Source: Odiellus spinosus
Lineage: Eukaryota > Arthropoda > Arachnida > Opiliones > Phalangiidae
Direction of reading: 5' to 3'
DNA: 64,000 nucleotides
Assembly: GCA_963920705.1 (NCBI GenBank)
Contig: OY987233.1
Span: forward strand, 14,619,459-14,683,458
This document shows, one piece after another, positions 41,851 through 52,960 of this stretch. Every line of letters starts with the position of its first letter. The first letter of the stretch is position 1. The notes below the pieces were generated by a model, which had not been told where the DNA came from, ran no database searches, and was given only the letters and a program-made list of their open reading frames with translations. A program made the translations under genes and the position numbers.

Positions 41851-42386
41851 CCAGTATAAGTTTGCAGTATGTAGGAAGCTAAACCCACTTTATCTATAAA
41901 ACCATCAAACCATAGAAATAAAAATGAATTAAGCCTTGCACTCGCTGCAAAGAAAAAATAGCTAGTTTATAAGAAATCACAATATAAGTTCGCAGCACGT
42001 ACAAAAGGTAAACCCCCGTTTAACTATAAGCAATCAAACTATATAAATAAAAAGCGAATTTAACTTCGCACGCGCTGCAAAGTAAAAATGATTATAATCT
42101 TAGAATCCGGACACTCGCGAGGAAACAGGCGCGTGCCGCTCGTGTTATACAATCCATTTCAATACGAAAGCTCTGCGCGTGAAATACTATGAGTACCCTT
42201 ATATCTCATACACCTTAATTTCAATTTGATTTAACATTGCACGCGCTGAAAAATATATTGATTTCGAATAGAGGTCTATTTCATCCATAATTTGCAGCGT
42301 GTGAAAAAGCTAGCATAACTCTTATCTCTATGATATTTTTAAATAGAGATAAATAAACCCAGAGACTTATGAAACGCTGCCAATTC
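41851..42386 (+). repeat. H1 hairpin-repeat cluster 1 (4 units)
   Basis: Units near 41851-41952, 41978-42082, 42150-42252 and 42281-42386. Each has a left arm like AAGTTYGCAGCACGTACAAA and a right arm like CTTCGCACGCGCTGCAAAG, which pair with each other over ~20-24 bases around a ~50-base centre. The second unit pairs best (TTCGCAGCACGTAC against GCACGCGCTGCAAAG). No open frame. All four clusters share the same orientation. Confidence 0.8.
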
Positions 42387-43572
42387 TAAATGGAATATAA
42401 TATGATAAAGTTATCAGTTCAAGTTTACACCGCGTGGGGAAGCGTGCGATTCGTAATAAATCGCGATGATTGGTTTCCCAAGGGATAAAGGGGAATGATA
42501 GGTTTGTTAACTGGTGAAGTCTTACGGTGATTGGAGTATAGCCGGCAGGGACCGGCTGGGCTACCAAAACTCATTGACTAAATAAACACCGGACCCTATT
42601 CTCGATTTTTCTTATAACCGGCCGAGGCTTAAGATGGCCGGGTCACCCTCACTAGAGAACAAAATTTCTTTTTATAGCCCAGGCACCATAGTATAGAAGG
42701 TTTTGATAGATCTTAACGTCTAGCTAACTAAATCTCCTCCTCTGTCTGTCTGACCGTGTTTAATAATTTAATAATAGAATATTTTAACAAAATTAACTCT
42801 ATAAAAACTCACGCTAATTAAATAATAACGTAAGAAGTAATCCAAAATAATTATATAAATAAAATTATCCGAAATTACTGTATTTTGACTCTTAAACAAT
42901 CAACGTCTATCAAAAGTTTATGAATTGACGTTGCTGACGGAAGCGGCAATTTATTTTGGTATTTGGTTTTTCCACGTGACTTTTCAAATCCAAATAGAAA
43001 ATTCCATGATATTTCCTTGACATTAAAATTAACGAATTTGTCAATGTAATATTCGACCATTTTAAGGTATTTTTTCCATTTCAATGAATTTCCATGACAC
43101 TTCGGTTTACAATAACTCCCCACTGAAATTCCAACCTATTTTCTATTTTTCCTTTGATCTTGATCAATTTTTTCCAATCTTTCTTAGAAATTTTAATCTT
43201 TTTTTTTTTTTTTTTTTTTTTTTTGGGGGTTCCAAAAAAAAATGTTAAACAAATCTTTTAATTAACTAAGTAGAAAGAAACCTCTTACGCGGGACGGAAA
43301 AACAGATAACTTACAAGTTATAAAACCCTTTTAATTAAAAAATACCTATTAAACCCATTCGTAAATTTGTTTTTATATAAAAATTAAAATATATATAATT
43401 ATATTATTATTATATATTTATATGAGGGCTCGATAATGTAATATATAAGACCAGTCTTGAAATGGATCAAATTTACTATTGAAAACCGGTTTTTCAATGG
43501 GAATAGAAGCTAATTTGAAGGGCGTAACAGCGAATATAGAGTTTTTCTATTCTAAATATTATAAAAATAAAT
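42387..43572. other. Mixed unassigned sequence
   Basis: Starts with an isolated H1-like arm (AAGTTTACACCGCGTGG, 42422). 42960-43100 has scattered TTCCATGACA/TTTCCTTGACA phrases similar to 56.6-57.3 kb. A run of 24 T lies at 43200. No exon recognised. Confidence 0.4.
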
Positions 43573-43574
43573 TA

Positions 43575-44209
43575 AAGGGAGAATGCAAGCTAATTTGTTA
43601 TCGATAACTTACAGTTTAAATACGCCTAATTCGCTTGCATAAAAATTAGCACATATTAAACTAGAAATAAAGTTAAAACTTATCTGGAAAATAGGCTTAG
43701 CTGGATTCATGGATATCCTGAATTTCTTCGCATTGAATCGAATGTTATTGAAAGTTTCATGAAGATCTCGCCTTAACGACGGGCCTTTGCTCATTGGTCG
43801 ATGACCCATCAATGCGAAGAAATTCAGGATCTCCATGAATCAAGCTAAGCCTATTTCGCTTGTATAAAAATTAGCACATATTAAACTAGAAATAAATTTA
43901 AAACTTATCTAAAAAATAGGCTTAGCTGGATTCATGGATATCCTGAATTTCTTCGCATTGAATCGAATGTTATTGAAAGTTTCATGAAGATCTCGCCTTA
44001 ACGACGGGCCTTTGCTCATTGGTCGATGACCCATCAATGCGAAGAAATTCAGGATCTCCATGAATCAAGCTAAGCCTATTTTCCTGGTAAGTTTTATATT
44101 TATTTCTACTTCAATATTAGTTTGTTAATTTTTTTACTGGTGGATTAGGCATATTTAAACGATAAGGAATCCATTAGAAATTATTCGTTATTAGGTTGCA
44201 TTCTCCCTT
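43575..44209 (+). mobile_element. M3 element, complete (635 bp), with an internal tandem duplication
   Basis: TIRs AAGGGAGAATGCAAGCTAAT and, read inward from the right, AAGGGAGAATGCAACCTAAT, with TA on both sides. The interior contains two direct copies (43631-43855 and 43856-44080, period 225) that are nearly identical. Each copy folds into a hairpin with ~45-base arms (TAGGCTTAGCTGGATTCATG against its complement). No coding capacity. Confidence 0.92.
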
Positions 44210-44640
44210 TAAAAACCAATAATAAGGATTTCAAGTGGTAGGAGACATTTTGCGATGTAAAAATCATATTTAGGGTAACCTGATTGCAATTGATCGATAA
44301 AAAAAGACCTCGTTAAATTATAATACCTTTACAGATTCCGATAAAACCCCCCAAAAAATAAGAAAAATTACTTTGAATGTCTGGAAAACAACGATTTTGT
44401 AATCCTCTTAACCAAACTTAAAAGTTTGAACAGTACGTAAAAGTCGAACTCATTTTTCTAATTAGGTTCCAGACTCAAAAAGAATTGAAAGGTTAAAAGG
44501 ATTTGTCTCGAAATTTTAAGCCTAAATAATTCACTAACGATATTAAGACTTTGATTATAGGGTTTAAATTTAAAGACTTTAATTTTAAAAAGAAAAAATT
44601 GATTTTTATATTTTTTTTTCCTTATTAACGGTTGAAACAA
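44210..44640. other. Unassigned sequence
   Basis: No element or exon recognised. Confidence 0.4.
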
Positions 44641-45115
44641 TACCTCAACATAATTCGGAATTTATGTTTATATTTTGTTACTCAATTCAAAATAATTAGT
44701 TTTCTACGTAAATGTCTGTCTGTCCGTCCGTCACTAACGCTAAACCTCAACATAATTCAGAATATATTTATACATTTTTTCAATTAAAATATAATTTCTA
44801 CGTAACAATGTCTGTCTACCTGTCCGTCACTAACGCTAAAACCTCAACATAATTCAGAATATATTTATATATTTTATTCAATTCAAAATATATCATTTTC
44901 TACGTAACAATGTCTGTACGTCACTAACGCTAAACCTCAACATAATTCGAAACATTTATTTTTATTCAACTAAAAATATATAATTTTTTACGTAACAATG
45001 TCAGTCTCTCTGTCACTAACGCTAAGCCTCAACATAATTCGAAATATATATTTTTATTAAATTAAAAGCATATAATCTTCTATATAACAATGTCTGTCTG
45101 TCCGTCAGTAACGCT
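44641..45115 (+). repeat. ~95-bp tandem repeat, 5 copies, with TGTCTGTCTGTCCGTC motif
   Basis: Each unit starts CCTCAACATAATTC and ends with a TGTCTGTCTGTCCGTC-like motif and ACTAACGCTAAA. Isolated copies of the latter part occur at ~31417 and ~49898 (TGTCTGTCGGTGGGGAACGC). Confidence 0.88.
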
Positions 45116-45321
45116 AAACTATAAACACAAAGTTATGGAAAAATTAAAAAACCTGAAGCGAATTGATACACAATGTTAAACTTCATTGAGAAAAAGTATT
45201 CATATATTAATTAAATAAGTTTCGTGAATTAATTTATTATCAAACCGAGGCTTTAAACTCAAACTGTTGAAGCTCGTGATGGAGCCCGAACTTTCTTTAT
45301 TAAAAATATATAAATTCAATA

Positions 45322-45757
45322 TCGGTTTAAGTTTACAACACGTACAAAGGAATTCTCCCCTCTATCTCTTTATAACAAAGACGCAGAAATAGGATTGAAG
45401 CTTAACTTTGCACGCGCAGAAATTTCAAACTGGGACGGATCAAAGCGCGTGATGTTCCGCGAGTTTTACTTTTTTCATATTCAAGATAAAGTTTAAGTTT
45501 GCAATAAGAACGAAGGTAGGTAGGTAACAAATCAAAGATAAAATACGTAACTTTTAGCTTGGAGCGTGCCGAAACTTCAAACTGATTGAATCTCGTGAAG
45601 TAGCGCGAGTTTTCATTTTTTATATATTTATAAGTGTATTCAAAACCAGTTTAAGTTGGCAGCGAATATAACGCTAATCTCTCCTAGTATCTCTTCGTAA
45701 GAAAATTACAAAGAGAAAAGAGTATCGTAGCTTCGTACGCGCTGAAAATTCAAAGTG
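45322..45757 (+). repeat. H1 hairpin-repeat cluster 2 (3 units)
   Basis: Units near 45322-45432, 45490-45587 and 45641-45757, separated by spacers that also repeat (AGCGCGTGATGTTCCGCGAG, AAGTAGCGCGAGTTTTC). Typical unit: CGGTTTAAGTTTACAACACG, TATCTCTTTATAACAAAG, CTTAACTTTGCACGCGC, AAACTG. Unit plus spacer is about 160 bp. Confidence 0.8.
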
Positions 45758-46464
45758 TTTAAGTGAAAGTGCCCTATAAAATACCTTTAGCATTACAAAT
45801 TTATTTTACTCTCGCGGAAACCCATCGACGTTCTATTCGATATACCGCCAATCACCGTACATCACAACCATACATTTTTGATCAACTGGAGCTGACAATA
45901 AAGTACAAGACTGAGGTGGATTGATACGTAATGTTAAACAAGTCGAACATAGGAATGCCAGTACAAGGCTTAGTAATCTTAACTCCCCCCAGAGTGTCCA
46001 ACATTCCAAGGGGAAAGTAGAAGATGCACAAAATCTCTTTAGAATTTACTAGCAGCAGTGCAATATCGTAGTAACTAACACTTTAACCAATACATGAGGA
46101 AAAAAATGGTTGAAAGGATTCTATCGCCGATTTCTCTTCCAATTAGAGTATAATAAATAAATTATGTTTTTAATATTAATTATTTAGTTATGTGGCATAA
46201 TCATAATAATATATTAAAATTATTGAAATATTTCTTAGTAATTTCTTTGCGGTTATTTGTTAAACATCGCGAAAAAATGGTGACATCCAAACTTATAATA
46301 AAAAAAGAGCCGACATTTTGGGGTTAGAATAATAATGTAATTTCTATGAGCCCCTGTAGATGTGTTTCATATGCAATGCTTTGCTGTTCATTGCCAAGTT
46401 ATCATTCAGGGGCGAATATTAAAAAATTTATTTTTCTGAGATGTAAAATTAAAACTCAAATTGC
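45758..46464. other. Unassigned sequence before the S3 array
   Basis: Contains a dispersed-motif copy (GGTGGATTGATACGTAATGT, 45915-45934) and a possible M1 terminal scrap (ATGGTGACATCCAAACTT, 46277). No exon recognised. Confidence 0.4.
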
Positions 46465-47592
46465 AAAATTAGGCTTAGTCAACGTTTAAAATTAGGCTTA
46501 GTCAACGTTTAAAATTAGGCTTAGTCAACGTTTAAAATTAGGCTTAGTCAACGTTTAAAATTAGGCTTAGTCAACGTTTAAAATTAGGCTTAGTCAACGT
46601 TTAAAATTAGGCTTAGTCAACGTTTAAAATTAGGCTTAGTCAACGTTTAAAATTAGGCTTAGTCAACGTTTAAAATTAGGCTTAGTCAACGTTTAAAATT
46701 AGGCTTAGTCAACGTTTAAAATTAGGCTTAGTCAACGTTTAAAATTAGGCTTAGTCAACGTTTAAAATTAGGCTTAGTCAACGTTTAAAATTAGGCTTAG
46801 TCAACGTTTAAAATTAGGCTTAGTCAACGTTTAAAATTAGGCTTAGTCAACGTTTAAAATTAGGCTTAGTCAACGTTTAAAATTAGGCTTAGTCAACGTT
46901 TAAAATTAGGCTTAGTCAACGTTTAAAATTAGGCTTAGTCAACGTTTAAAATTAGGCTTAGTCAACGTTTAAAATTAGGCTTAGTCAACGTTTAAAATTA
47001 GGCTTAGTCAACGTTTAAAATTAGGCTTAGTCAACGTTTAAAATTAGGCTTAGTCAACGTTTAAAATTAGGCTTAGTCAACGTTTAAAATTAGGCTTAGT
47101 CAACGTTTAAAATTAGGCTTAGTCAACGTTTAAAATTAGGCTTAGTCAACGTTTAAAATTAGGCTTAGTCAACGTTTAAAATTAGGCTTAGTCAACGTTT
47201 AAAATTAGGCTTAGTCAACGTTTAAAATTAGGCTTAGTCAACGTTTAAAATTAAGCTTAGTCAACGTTTAAAATTAGGCTTAGTCAACGTTTAAAATTAG
47301 GCTTAGTCAACGTTTAAAATTAGGCTTAGTCAACGTTTAAAATTAGGCTTAGTCAACGTTTAAAATTAGGCTTAGTCAACGTTTAAAATTAGGCTTAGTC
47401 AACGTTTAAAATTAGGCTTAGTCATCGTTTAAAATTAGGCTTACTCAACGTTCAAAATTAGGCTAAGTCAACGTTCAAAAATAGGCTTAGTCAACGTTCA
47501 AAATTAGGCTTAGTCAACGTTCAAAATTAGGCTTAGTCAACGTTCAAAATTAGGCTTTGTCAACGTTCAAAATTAGGCTTTGTCAACGTTTG
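46465..47592 (+). repeat. S3 minisatellite, 23-bp unit, ~49 copies
   Basis: Unit TTAGGCTTAGTCAACG followed by TTTAAAA. Nearly homogeneous for ~40 units. Substitutions accumulate in the last ~8 (TTCAAAA replaces TTTAAAA; scattered single changes), so the right edge is older or less homogenised. TTAGGC occurs once per unit; this is not a telomere array. Confidence 0.97.
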
Positions 47593-49051
47593 AAATGAAG
47601 CGCAAGATGAACCTCGTGTTTTTGAAAGTAAAACTTGCCGTGTATTTTGAAATTAAAACTAAATTAAGAATTTCTACAGATACAACGTAATTGCTTCGAA
47701 TTCTCTTGGTACTCGTGGAAGGGGGTGGGGTTGAAGAGGTATCTGTAGGGGGAGGGGCTAAGAGGGAGGGAGGAGGTTTGGTTTTGAGTGTTAGAACGTC
47801 CCAAAGTTGTTTCATTGATTTCCAATACACAGAACGTCTTTCGCTGGAAGCGCCATCATTCCAACTATCTCTATTTATAACTCAAAATATCTAACGAAAT
47901 AGAACCAACGCAGTTTATACTACATTCTAATGGGAAGAAAAAAGCCTAAGAGACTGAAAGCTTATAAGACTTTGGTAATATTATTTCAATCTCGTTAAAC
48001 GCAAGGCCAGTCATATATTAAAACATTTAATAAAATAGAAGCAATACAATGAAAAACGATAAGAAGAAATACGATTTTTTATAGCGATTCGTATGTAATG
48101 CATCATTGATAGTATTAGTTGATTTTCGTTACACGAAAAGCAATCCTATACTAAAACATTTAATAAAATAGAAACAATACAAAAAGAAATACGATAAAGA
48201 GAAATAACTATGGGTTAAAAGCCTTTGATAGTATAAGCCGGTATTGCCTCATTTTCATTAAACGATACCAACATCCTGGTTCAAACCTGCTCGGGCTAAG
48301 TTATAACAAGTGCAAAAGGGGGGTTAGAATTATGCCTTCCCCCAATTTTCCGCTTCTTACCTGCGCCCCTTCTACACTACAAGAGATACTCCCACAACCC
48401 CTAAGGGGGGGAATAAGAGGATAGGGGGATATAGGAAGAATTGGTAGGGGGGAAACCCCCATTTGTATATATATGATCCATCCAAAAGGAATTTAAATTC
48501 AACTCAAGTAAGCGAGCAAGCGACCGAGTTTGCCAATTGGGATACAGCATAGATGTTATAAGCCTACCAAAGTATAAAGTTAATTTACAATCTTAGAATA
48601 GATCAAATTTAACATTGTAAAACCGGTTTTTCAATAGAAAATTAAGCCCATTCTAAGATTGCGACGATGTTTTTTTTTGTTTTAAAATAACCCAAAAAAC
48701 ATTACGATACGTATAATATATTGACCTCAAATTGACCTCAAGTTCTTCTGAAATTTTAGTACCATACAACAATCGAGATAACCCATAAACCCTGTAAAAA
48801 TCACACCATATAACATAAAAAACCTTTAACCCAAGATCCCTTACAATTTATTTAACTTTAAAAGTCCATATAAACTTCTTACTCTATATTGTTCGGAAAA
48901 TAACTGCAAATATAACCAAGAATAGGCGGATTTATACACAATGTTAAACTTTATGGGGAATGAAAGTAGTTCGTACAAACTGCAGGCGGATAAAAACCCT
49001 AGAATCTTATACAGGCCATAACCCTATTGATTTAATAAATTACAATTGTTA
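47593..49051. other. Unassigned region with two G-rich tracts
   Basis: 47717-47780 (GGGGGAGGGGCTAAGAGGG) and 48397-48466 (GGGGGGGAATAAGAGGATAG and TAGGGGGGAAACCCCC) are G-rich on the plus strand. A proline-rich minus-strand frame through the first tract is a by-product of the G-rich composition. A dispersed-motif copy lies at 48925. No exon recognised. Confidence 0.45.
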
Positions 49052-49422
49052 AAGTAAGGTTGTCACCATTATTTCGAGGTCATCTTTTCCCGACATATGG
49101 CGTAGTTTATTTCTGAAACGTAATTAACGATTTGACTTTCCGGATTAAGTACTTTAGAGAAAAAGATCGCGCGAAAGCAACCTTACCACTGGTGCCATAA
49201 TGCACGAGAATCTACTACTATAGTGATGACGTAGTATTACGGGGAATTTTTATTTTAAAAATTTCGAAAATGGCGATTATAAAATATGTATTTTTACTGT
49301 CGGGGTAATTATGTTCTATGACATATATGTATATATAATTTGAATCGATTTTTAACGATCTTCCTGAAAACGCTACTCAATTTCCATTTGGAGTTCATGA
49401 AAAATCCGTGACAGTCTCACTT
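49052..49422 (-). mobile_element. M1 element, both termini, internally deleted (371 bp)
   Basis: Reversed, from AAGTAAGGTTGTCACC to TGACAGTCTCACTT with TA on both sides. The block after the 3' TIR is missing. Confidence 0.92.
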
Positions 49423-50037
49423 TAATAGAAGAAATCACTTGAATTGCCTTTTTACCATCCCTTTAAGGAATCATTTTCAGTTTAAAGCACGTACAAAGGT
49501 AGGCTTTGTATTATTTCAAGGGAATAATCTCTGTTTAAATTAAAGGGTAAGCCTGATTTTGTACTTGATGACTTTCAAAGTTGATCAAGTTCACGAATAA
49601 AAGTCTAATAAAGATACTTTAATTAAATACAACTAAACAGGGGACAAAATTAACCCTTCATAGACTTTATGTGCATTCAAATTTTCTTCCCGAAGGTTGA
49701 ACATACTATAGGCGATATTATAGCTAAGGAAAATGATAGTTTATACTGAGTTATATATATATATATATATAGAATTTGTAGAACTTTCAAAAGTTAAAGG
49801 GAAGATGACACGAGTTATCTTCATTTTGAGGTAAGAACGAGAATGGAAACTTCAAACAACATTGTCAGCTCATAAATTTCCAATATTTAGAAGAAAAGTC
49901 TGTCTGTCGGTGGGGAACGCTAAAATGTACACACAAAGTTAGATACACTACTGTAAATTTCACTGAAAACTCCGCTAATGTTTTTATTTCAAATAGTGAG
50001 GTCAGTACATCGCGAGACTCAAGTCATGCGCTTCACT
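49423..50037. other. Unassigned sequence
   Basis: Contains one H1 left arm (TTTAAAGCACGTACAAAGG, ~49481), a pure (AT)11 run at 49750 and a TGTCTGTCGG motif at ~49902. No exon recognised. Confidence 0.4.
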
Positions 50038-50190
50038 TCAATCATCAATTAAGCCTAATTTCAAACGTCAATTAAGCCTAATTTCAAACGTCGATTAGGC
50101 CTAACTTCAAACGTAGATTAAGCCTGATTTCAAACGTCGCTTAGGCCTAATTTCAAAAGTCGGTTAAGCTTATCTTCAAACGTCGATCAT
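50038..50190 (-). repeat. Diverged inverted relative of S3, ~6 units
   Basis: Units of ~23 bp with TTTCAAACGTCGATTAAGCC. These resemble the reverse complement of the S3 unit with a few fixed changes (TCGATT for TTGACT). Units differ from one another at several positions, so this is an old, small array 2.5 kb from S3 and in the opposite orientation. Confidence 0.8.
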
Positions 50191-50828
50191 ATTTGAATGA
50201 TAAAAGATAGTGAACCGGGGTGCTATTTTAAACAATCAAAACTAAACCAAAAGTAATTTAAAAAATAATTTGGTTTTACAGCCTCACTTTAAATGACCAT
50301 AATTTAGGTGGCAGGAGGTCCAATCGAGTTAGGGTCAAACTTTAGCCGCCTAAATGGACAGTTGCGACTGCCGTTTGGACAACAGCTGGTGTTAGACGCG
50401 GGGAGGCAACTATATTTCGAATTACAATCTTGAATGAATCTAAATTTCCTTAAAAAAAACGATTCTCTTTGCAGGAATTAAAATCTTTCCAAGATTGTAA
50501 CGTCCGACCATAGAGGGCAAAGCGCTGGACGGACTTGAAAAATAGTAGGACTTTTGCTATTAATGAAGAAAAGACCGTGGCAAGGCTGATGCTGGATGTA
50601 GTTCAGTGCCACTGAAAGTTCATCACTAGTTTCTTAGTTTAAATAGGGTAGAATATAACCTAGTCCCTACTCTAATCTTAATCTGGTTTCTTAACAGTAT
50701 CAAGTAGAAGTTCAATATATATTTTACGAGGATAGTTCTGGTTCAAAGGGTGCAATTGCCAGGTTTAAGAGTAATGTTCTCCTAATGGTTCTTGATCGAT
50801 TTAGACACTGATGGTCAAACTACCACGT
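50191..50828. other. Unassigned region before the S4 array
   Basis: An M1 terminal scrap (ACAGCCTCACTTTAA, 50279) is followed by moderately GC-rich sequence (GGTGTTAGACGCGGGG). No exon recognised. Confidence 0.4.
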
Positions 50829-52305
50829 TTCCCCAAATCTTAGGTTTATCCCCCAAATTTTAGATTTTTTTCCCCAAATTTTAGGTTTTGTTAACAAATT
50901 ACAGATTTTCCCCCCAAGTTACAGATTCCCCCCCCAAGTTACAGATTCCCCCCCATGTTACAGATTTTCCCTCCAAGTTACAGATTTCCCCCCCATGTTA
51001 CAGATTTCCCCCCCAAGTTACAGATTTTCCCCCCCAAGTTACAGATTTTCCCCCCCAAGTTACAGATTTTCCCCCCCAAGTTACAGATTTTCCCCCCCAA
51101 GTTACAGATTTTCCCCCCCAAGTTACAGATTTTCCCCCCCAAGTTACAGATTTTCCCCCCAAGTTACAGATTTTCCCCCCAAGTTACAGATTTTCCCCCC
51201 CAAGTAACAGATTTCCCCCCCCCCCCAAGTTACAGATTTTCCCCCCAAGTTACAGATTTTCCCCCCAAGTTACAGATTTTCCCCCCCAAGTAACAGATTC
51301 CCCCCCCCCCAAGTTACAGATTTTCCCCCCCAAGTTACAGATCTTCTCCCCAAGTTACAGATCTTCTCCCCAAGTTACAGATCTTCTCCCCAAGTTACAG
51401 ATCTTCTCCCCAAGTTACAGATCTTCTCCCCAAGTTACAGATCTTCTCCCCAAGTTACAGATCTTCTCCCCAAGTTACAGATCTTCTCCCCAAGTTACAG
51501 ATCTTCTCCCCAAGTTACAGATCTTCTCCCCAAGTTACAGATCTTCTCCCCAAGTTACAGATCTTCTCCCCAAGTTACAGATCTTCTCCCCAAGTTACAG
51601 ATCTTCTCCCCAGGTTACAGATCTTCTCCCCAAGTTACAGATCTTCTCCCCAAGTTACAGATCTTCTCCCCAAGTTACAGATCTTCTCCCCAAGTTACAG
51701 ATCTTCTCCCCAAGTTACAGATCTTCTCCCCAAGTTACAGATCTTCTCCCCAAGTTACAGATCTTCTCCCCAAGTTACAGATCTTCTCCCCAAGTTACAG
51801 ATCTTCTCCCCAAGTTACAGATCTTCTCCCCAAGTTACAGATCTTCTCCCCAAGTTACAGATCTTCTCCCCCAAATTACAGATTTTCTCCCCCAAATTAC
51901 AGATTTTCTCCCCCAAATTACAGATTTTCTCCCCCAAATTACAGATTTTCTCCCCCAAATTACAGATTTTCTCCCCCAAATTACAGATTTTCTCCCCCAA
52001 ATTACAGATTTTCTCCCCCAAATTACAGATTTTCTCCCCCAAATTACAGATTTTCTCCCCCAAATTACAGATTTTCTCCCCCAAATTACAGATTTTCTCC
52101 CCCAAATTACAGATTTTCTCCCCCAAATTACAGATTTTCTCCCCCAAATTACAGATTTTCTCCCCCAAATTACAGATTTTTCTCCCCCAAATTACAGATT
52201 TTCTCCCCCAAATTACAGATTTTCTCCCCCAAATTACAGATTTTCTCCCCCAAATTACAGATTTTCTCCCCCAAATTACAGATTTTCCCCCCAAAATTTT
52301 AGGTT
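50829..52305 (+). repeat. S4 minisatellite, 20/21-bp unit, ~68 copies in three zones
   Basis: Degenerate start (CCCCAAATTTTAGGTTT), then zone 1 (to ~51340): CCCCCCCAAGTTACAGATTT with C runs of 5-13. Zone 2 (~51340-51870): uniform 20-bp CTCCCCAAGTTACAGATCTT, with AGATCT in each unit. Zone 3 (~51870-52290): 21-bp CTCCCCCAAATTACAGATTT. The tail returns to AAATTTTAGG. Long open frames on both strands follow from the repeat and are not genes. Confidence 0.97.
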
Positions 52306-52710
52306 CCCTTTCCTCATTGGGTAAGCTGATTTCTTTGGTTATTCTATGGGAGTACATTGAAATGTAAAAAAAAACCCGAGGGGGAAGACACTCGCGAAAT
52401 CAGGTGTAAAAATGTTTGAACTCTTTGCACTATCAAAGTTGAACTCAGAGTTCTTAAGAGTTCAACTCAATGCACTGTCAAAGCTGAACTCAGGTGTACA
52501 GCAAATTCATAATTGTAAAAATATCATGTCGAATTTTTTCAATTTCTCGTGATAAAATTCCCGAACTTGGCGCGAAATTTTAACCAAACCCGAATCGAGT
52601 CAGCAGTTGCGTGTCTACTTTAACAATCAAAGACAATAGCTTTGAACGTACTGACCATTGTGTTCGTAATCTAACTCACAGGCTTCAGTATTCTTTCTGC
52701 AGATAAAAAC
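52306..52710. other. Unassigned sequence
   Basis: Contains a short internal duplication (TGCACTATCAAAGTTGAACTCA and TGCACTGTCAAAGCTGAACT, 52425-52495). No exon recognised. Confidence 0.4.
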
Positions 52711-52960
52711 CAACTTAAGTTAGCACCGCGTGAAAAGTTAGGCTACGTCTTATATCTATTAATAATCGCATCATAGAAATAAAATAAAGGTTACCTTTGC
52801 ACGCGCTATAAAGAAAAACTTATTAGGAATGAATCTCATCCAGTTTCAAGTTTACAACACACAAAAAGGCAGATTATCCCTCTATCTCTTTGTAAAATTA
52901 TGCCCCATAGATAAGAAAGAGATATAGGTTCGTAAATGCTGCAAACTTACACAGATTGGG
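52711..52960 (+). repeat. H1 hairpin-repeat cluster 3 (2 units)
   Basis: Units near 52711-52813 and 52840-52960: ACTTAAGTTAGCACCGCGTG to CTTTGCACGCGCTATAAAG, then TTCAAGTTTACAACAC to GTTCGTAAATGCTGCAAAC. The internal CTATCTCTTTGTAAAA and AAGAGATATAGG pair is present in the second. Confidence 0.78.

Noticed and set aside
46465-47592. S3 as an interstitial telomere (TTAGGC or TTAGG)
   Set aside because: TTAGGC occurs only once per 23-bp unit and is followed by unrelated bases.
47573-47830. Proline-rich minus-strand frame (KTKPPPSLLAPPPTDTSS) as an exon
   Set aside because: It is the complement of a G-rich tract and runs into S3; no compatible splice pair with the right phase was found.
48362-48490. 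Minus-strand frame ending CAG|GTAAGA as the missing first exon of the BTBD10-like gene
   Set aside because: It ends in phase 0, whereas the exon at 29877 needs two preceding bases; the sequence is mostly C/G runs.
50888-52357. Long Pro/Ser/Gln-rich plus frame and a minus frame with Lys/Cys/Asn repeats
   Set aside because: By-products of the S4 array; both strands are open in the same place.
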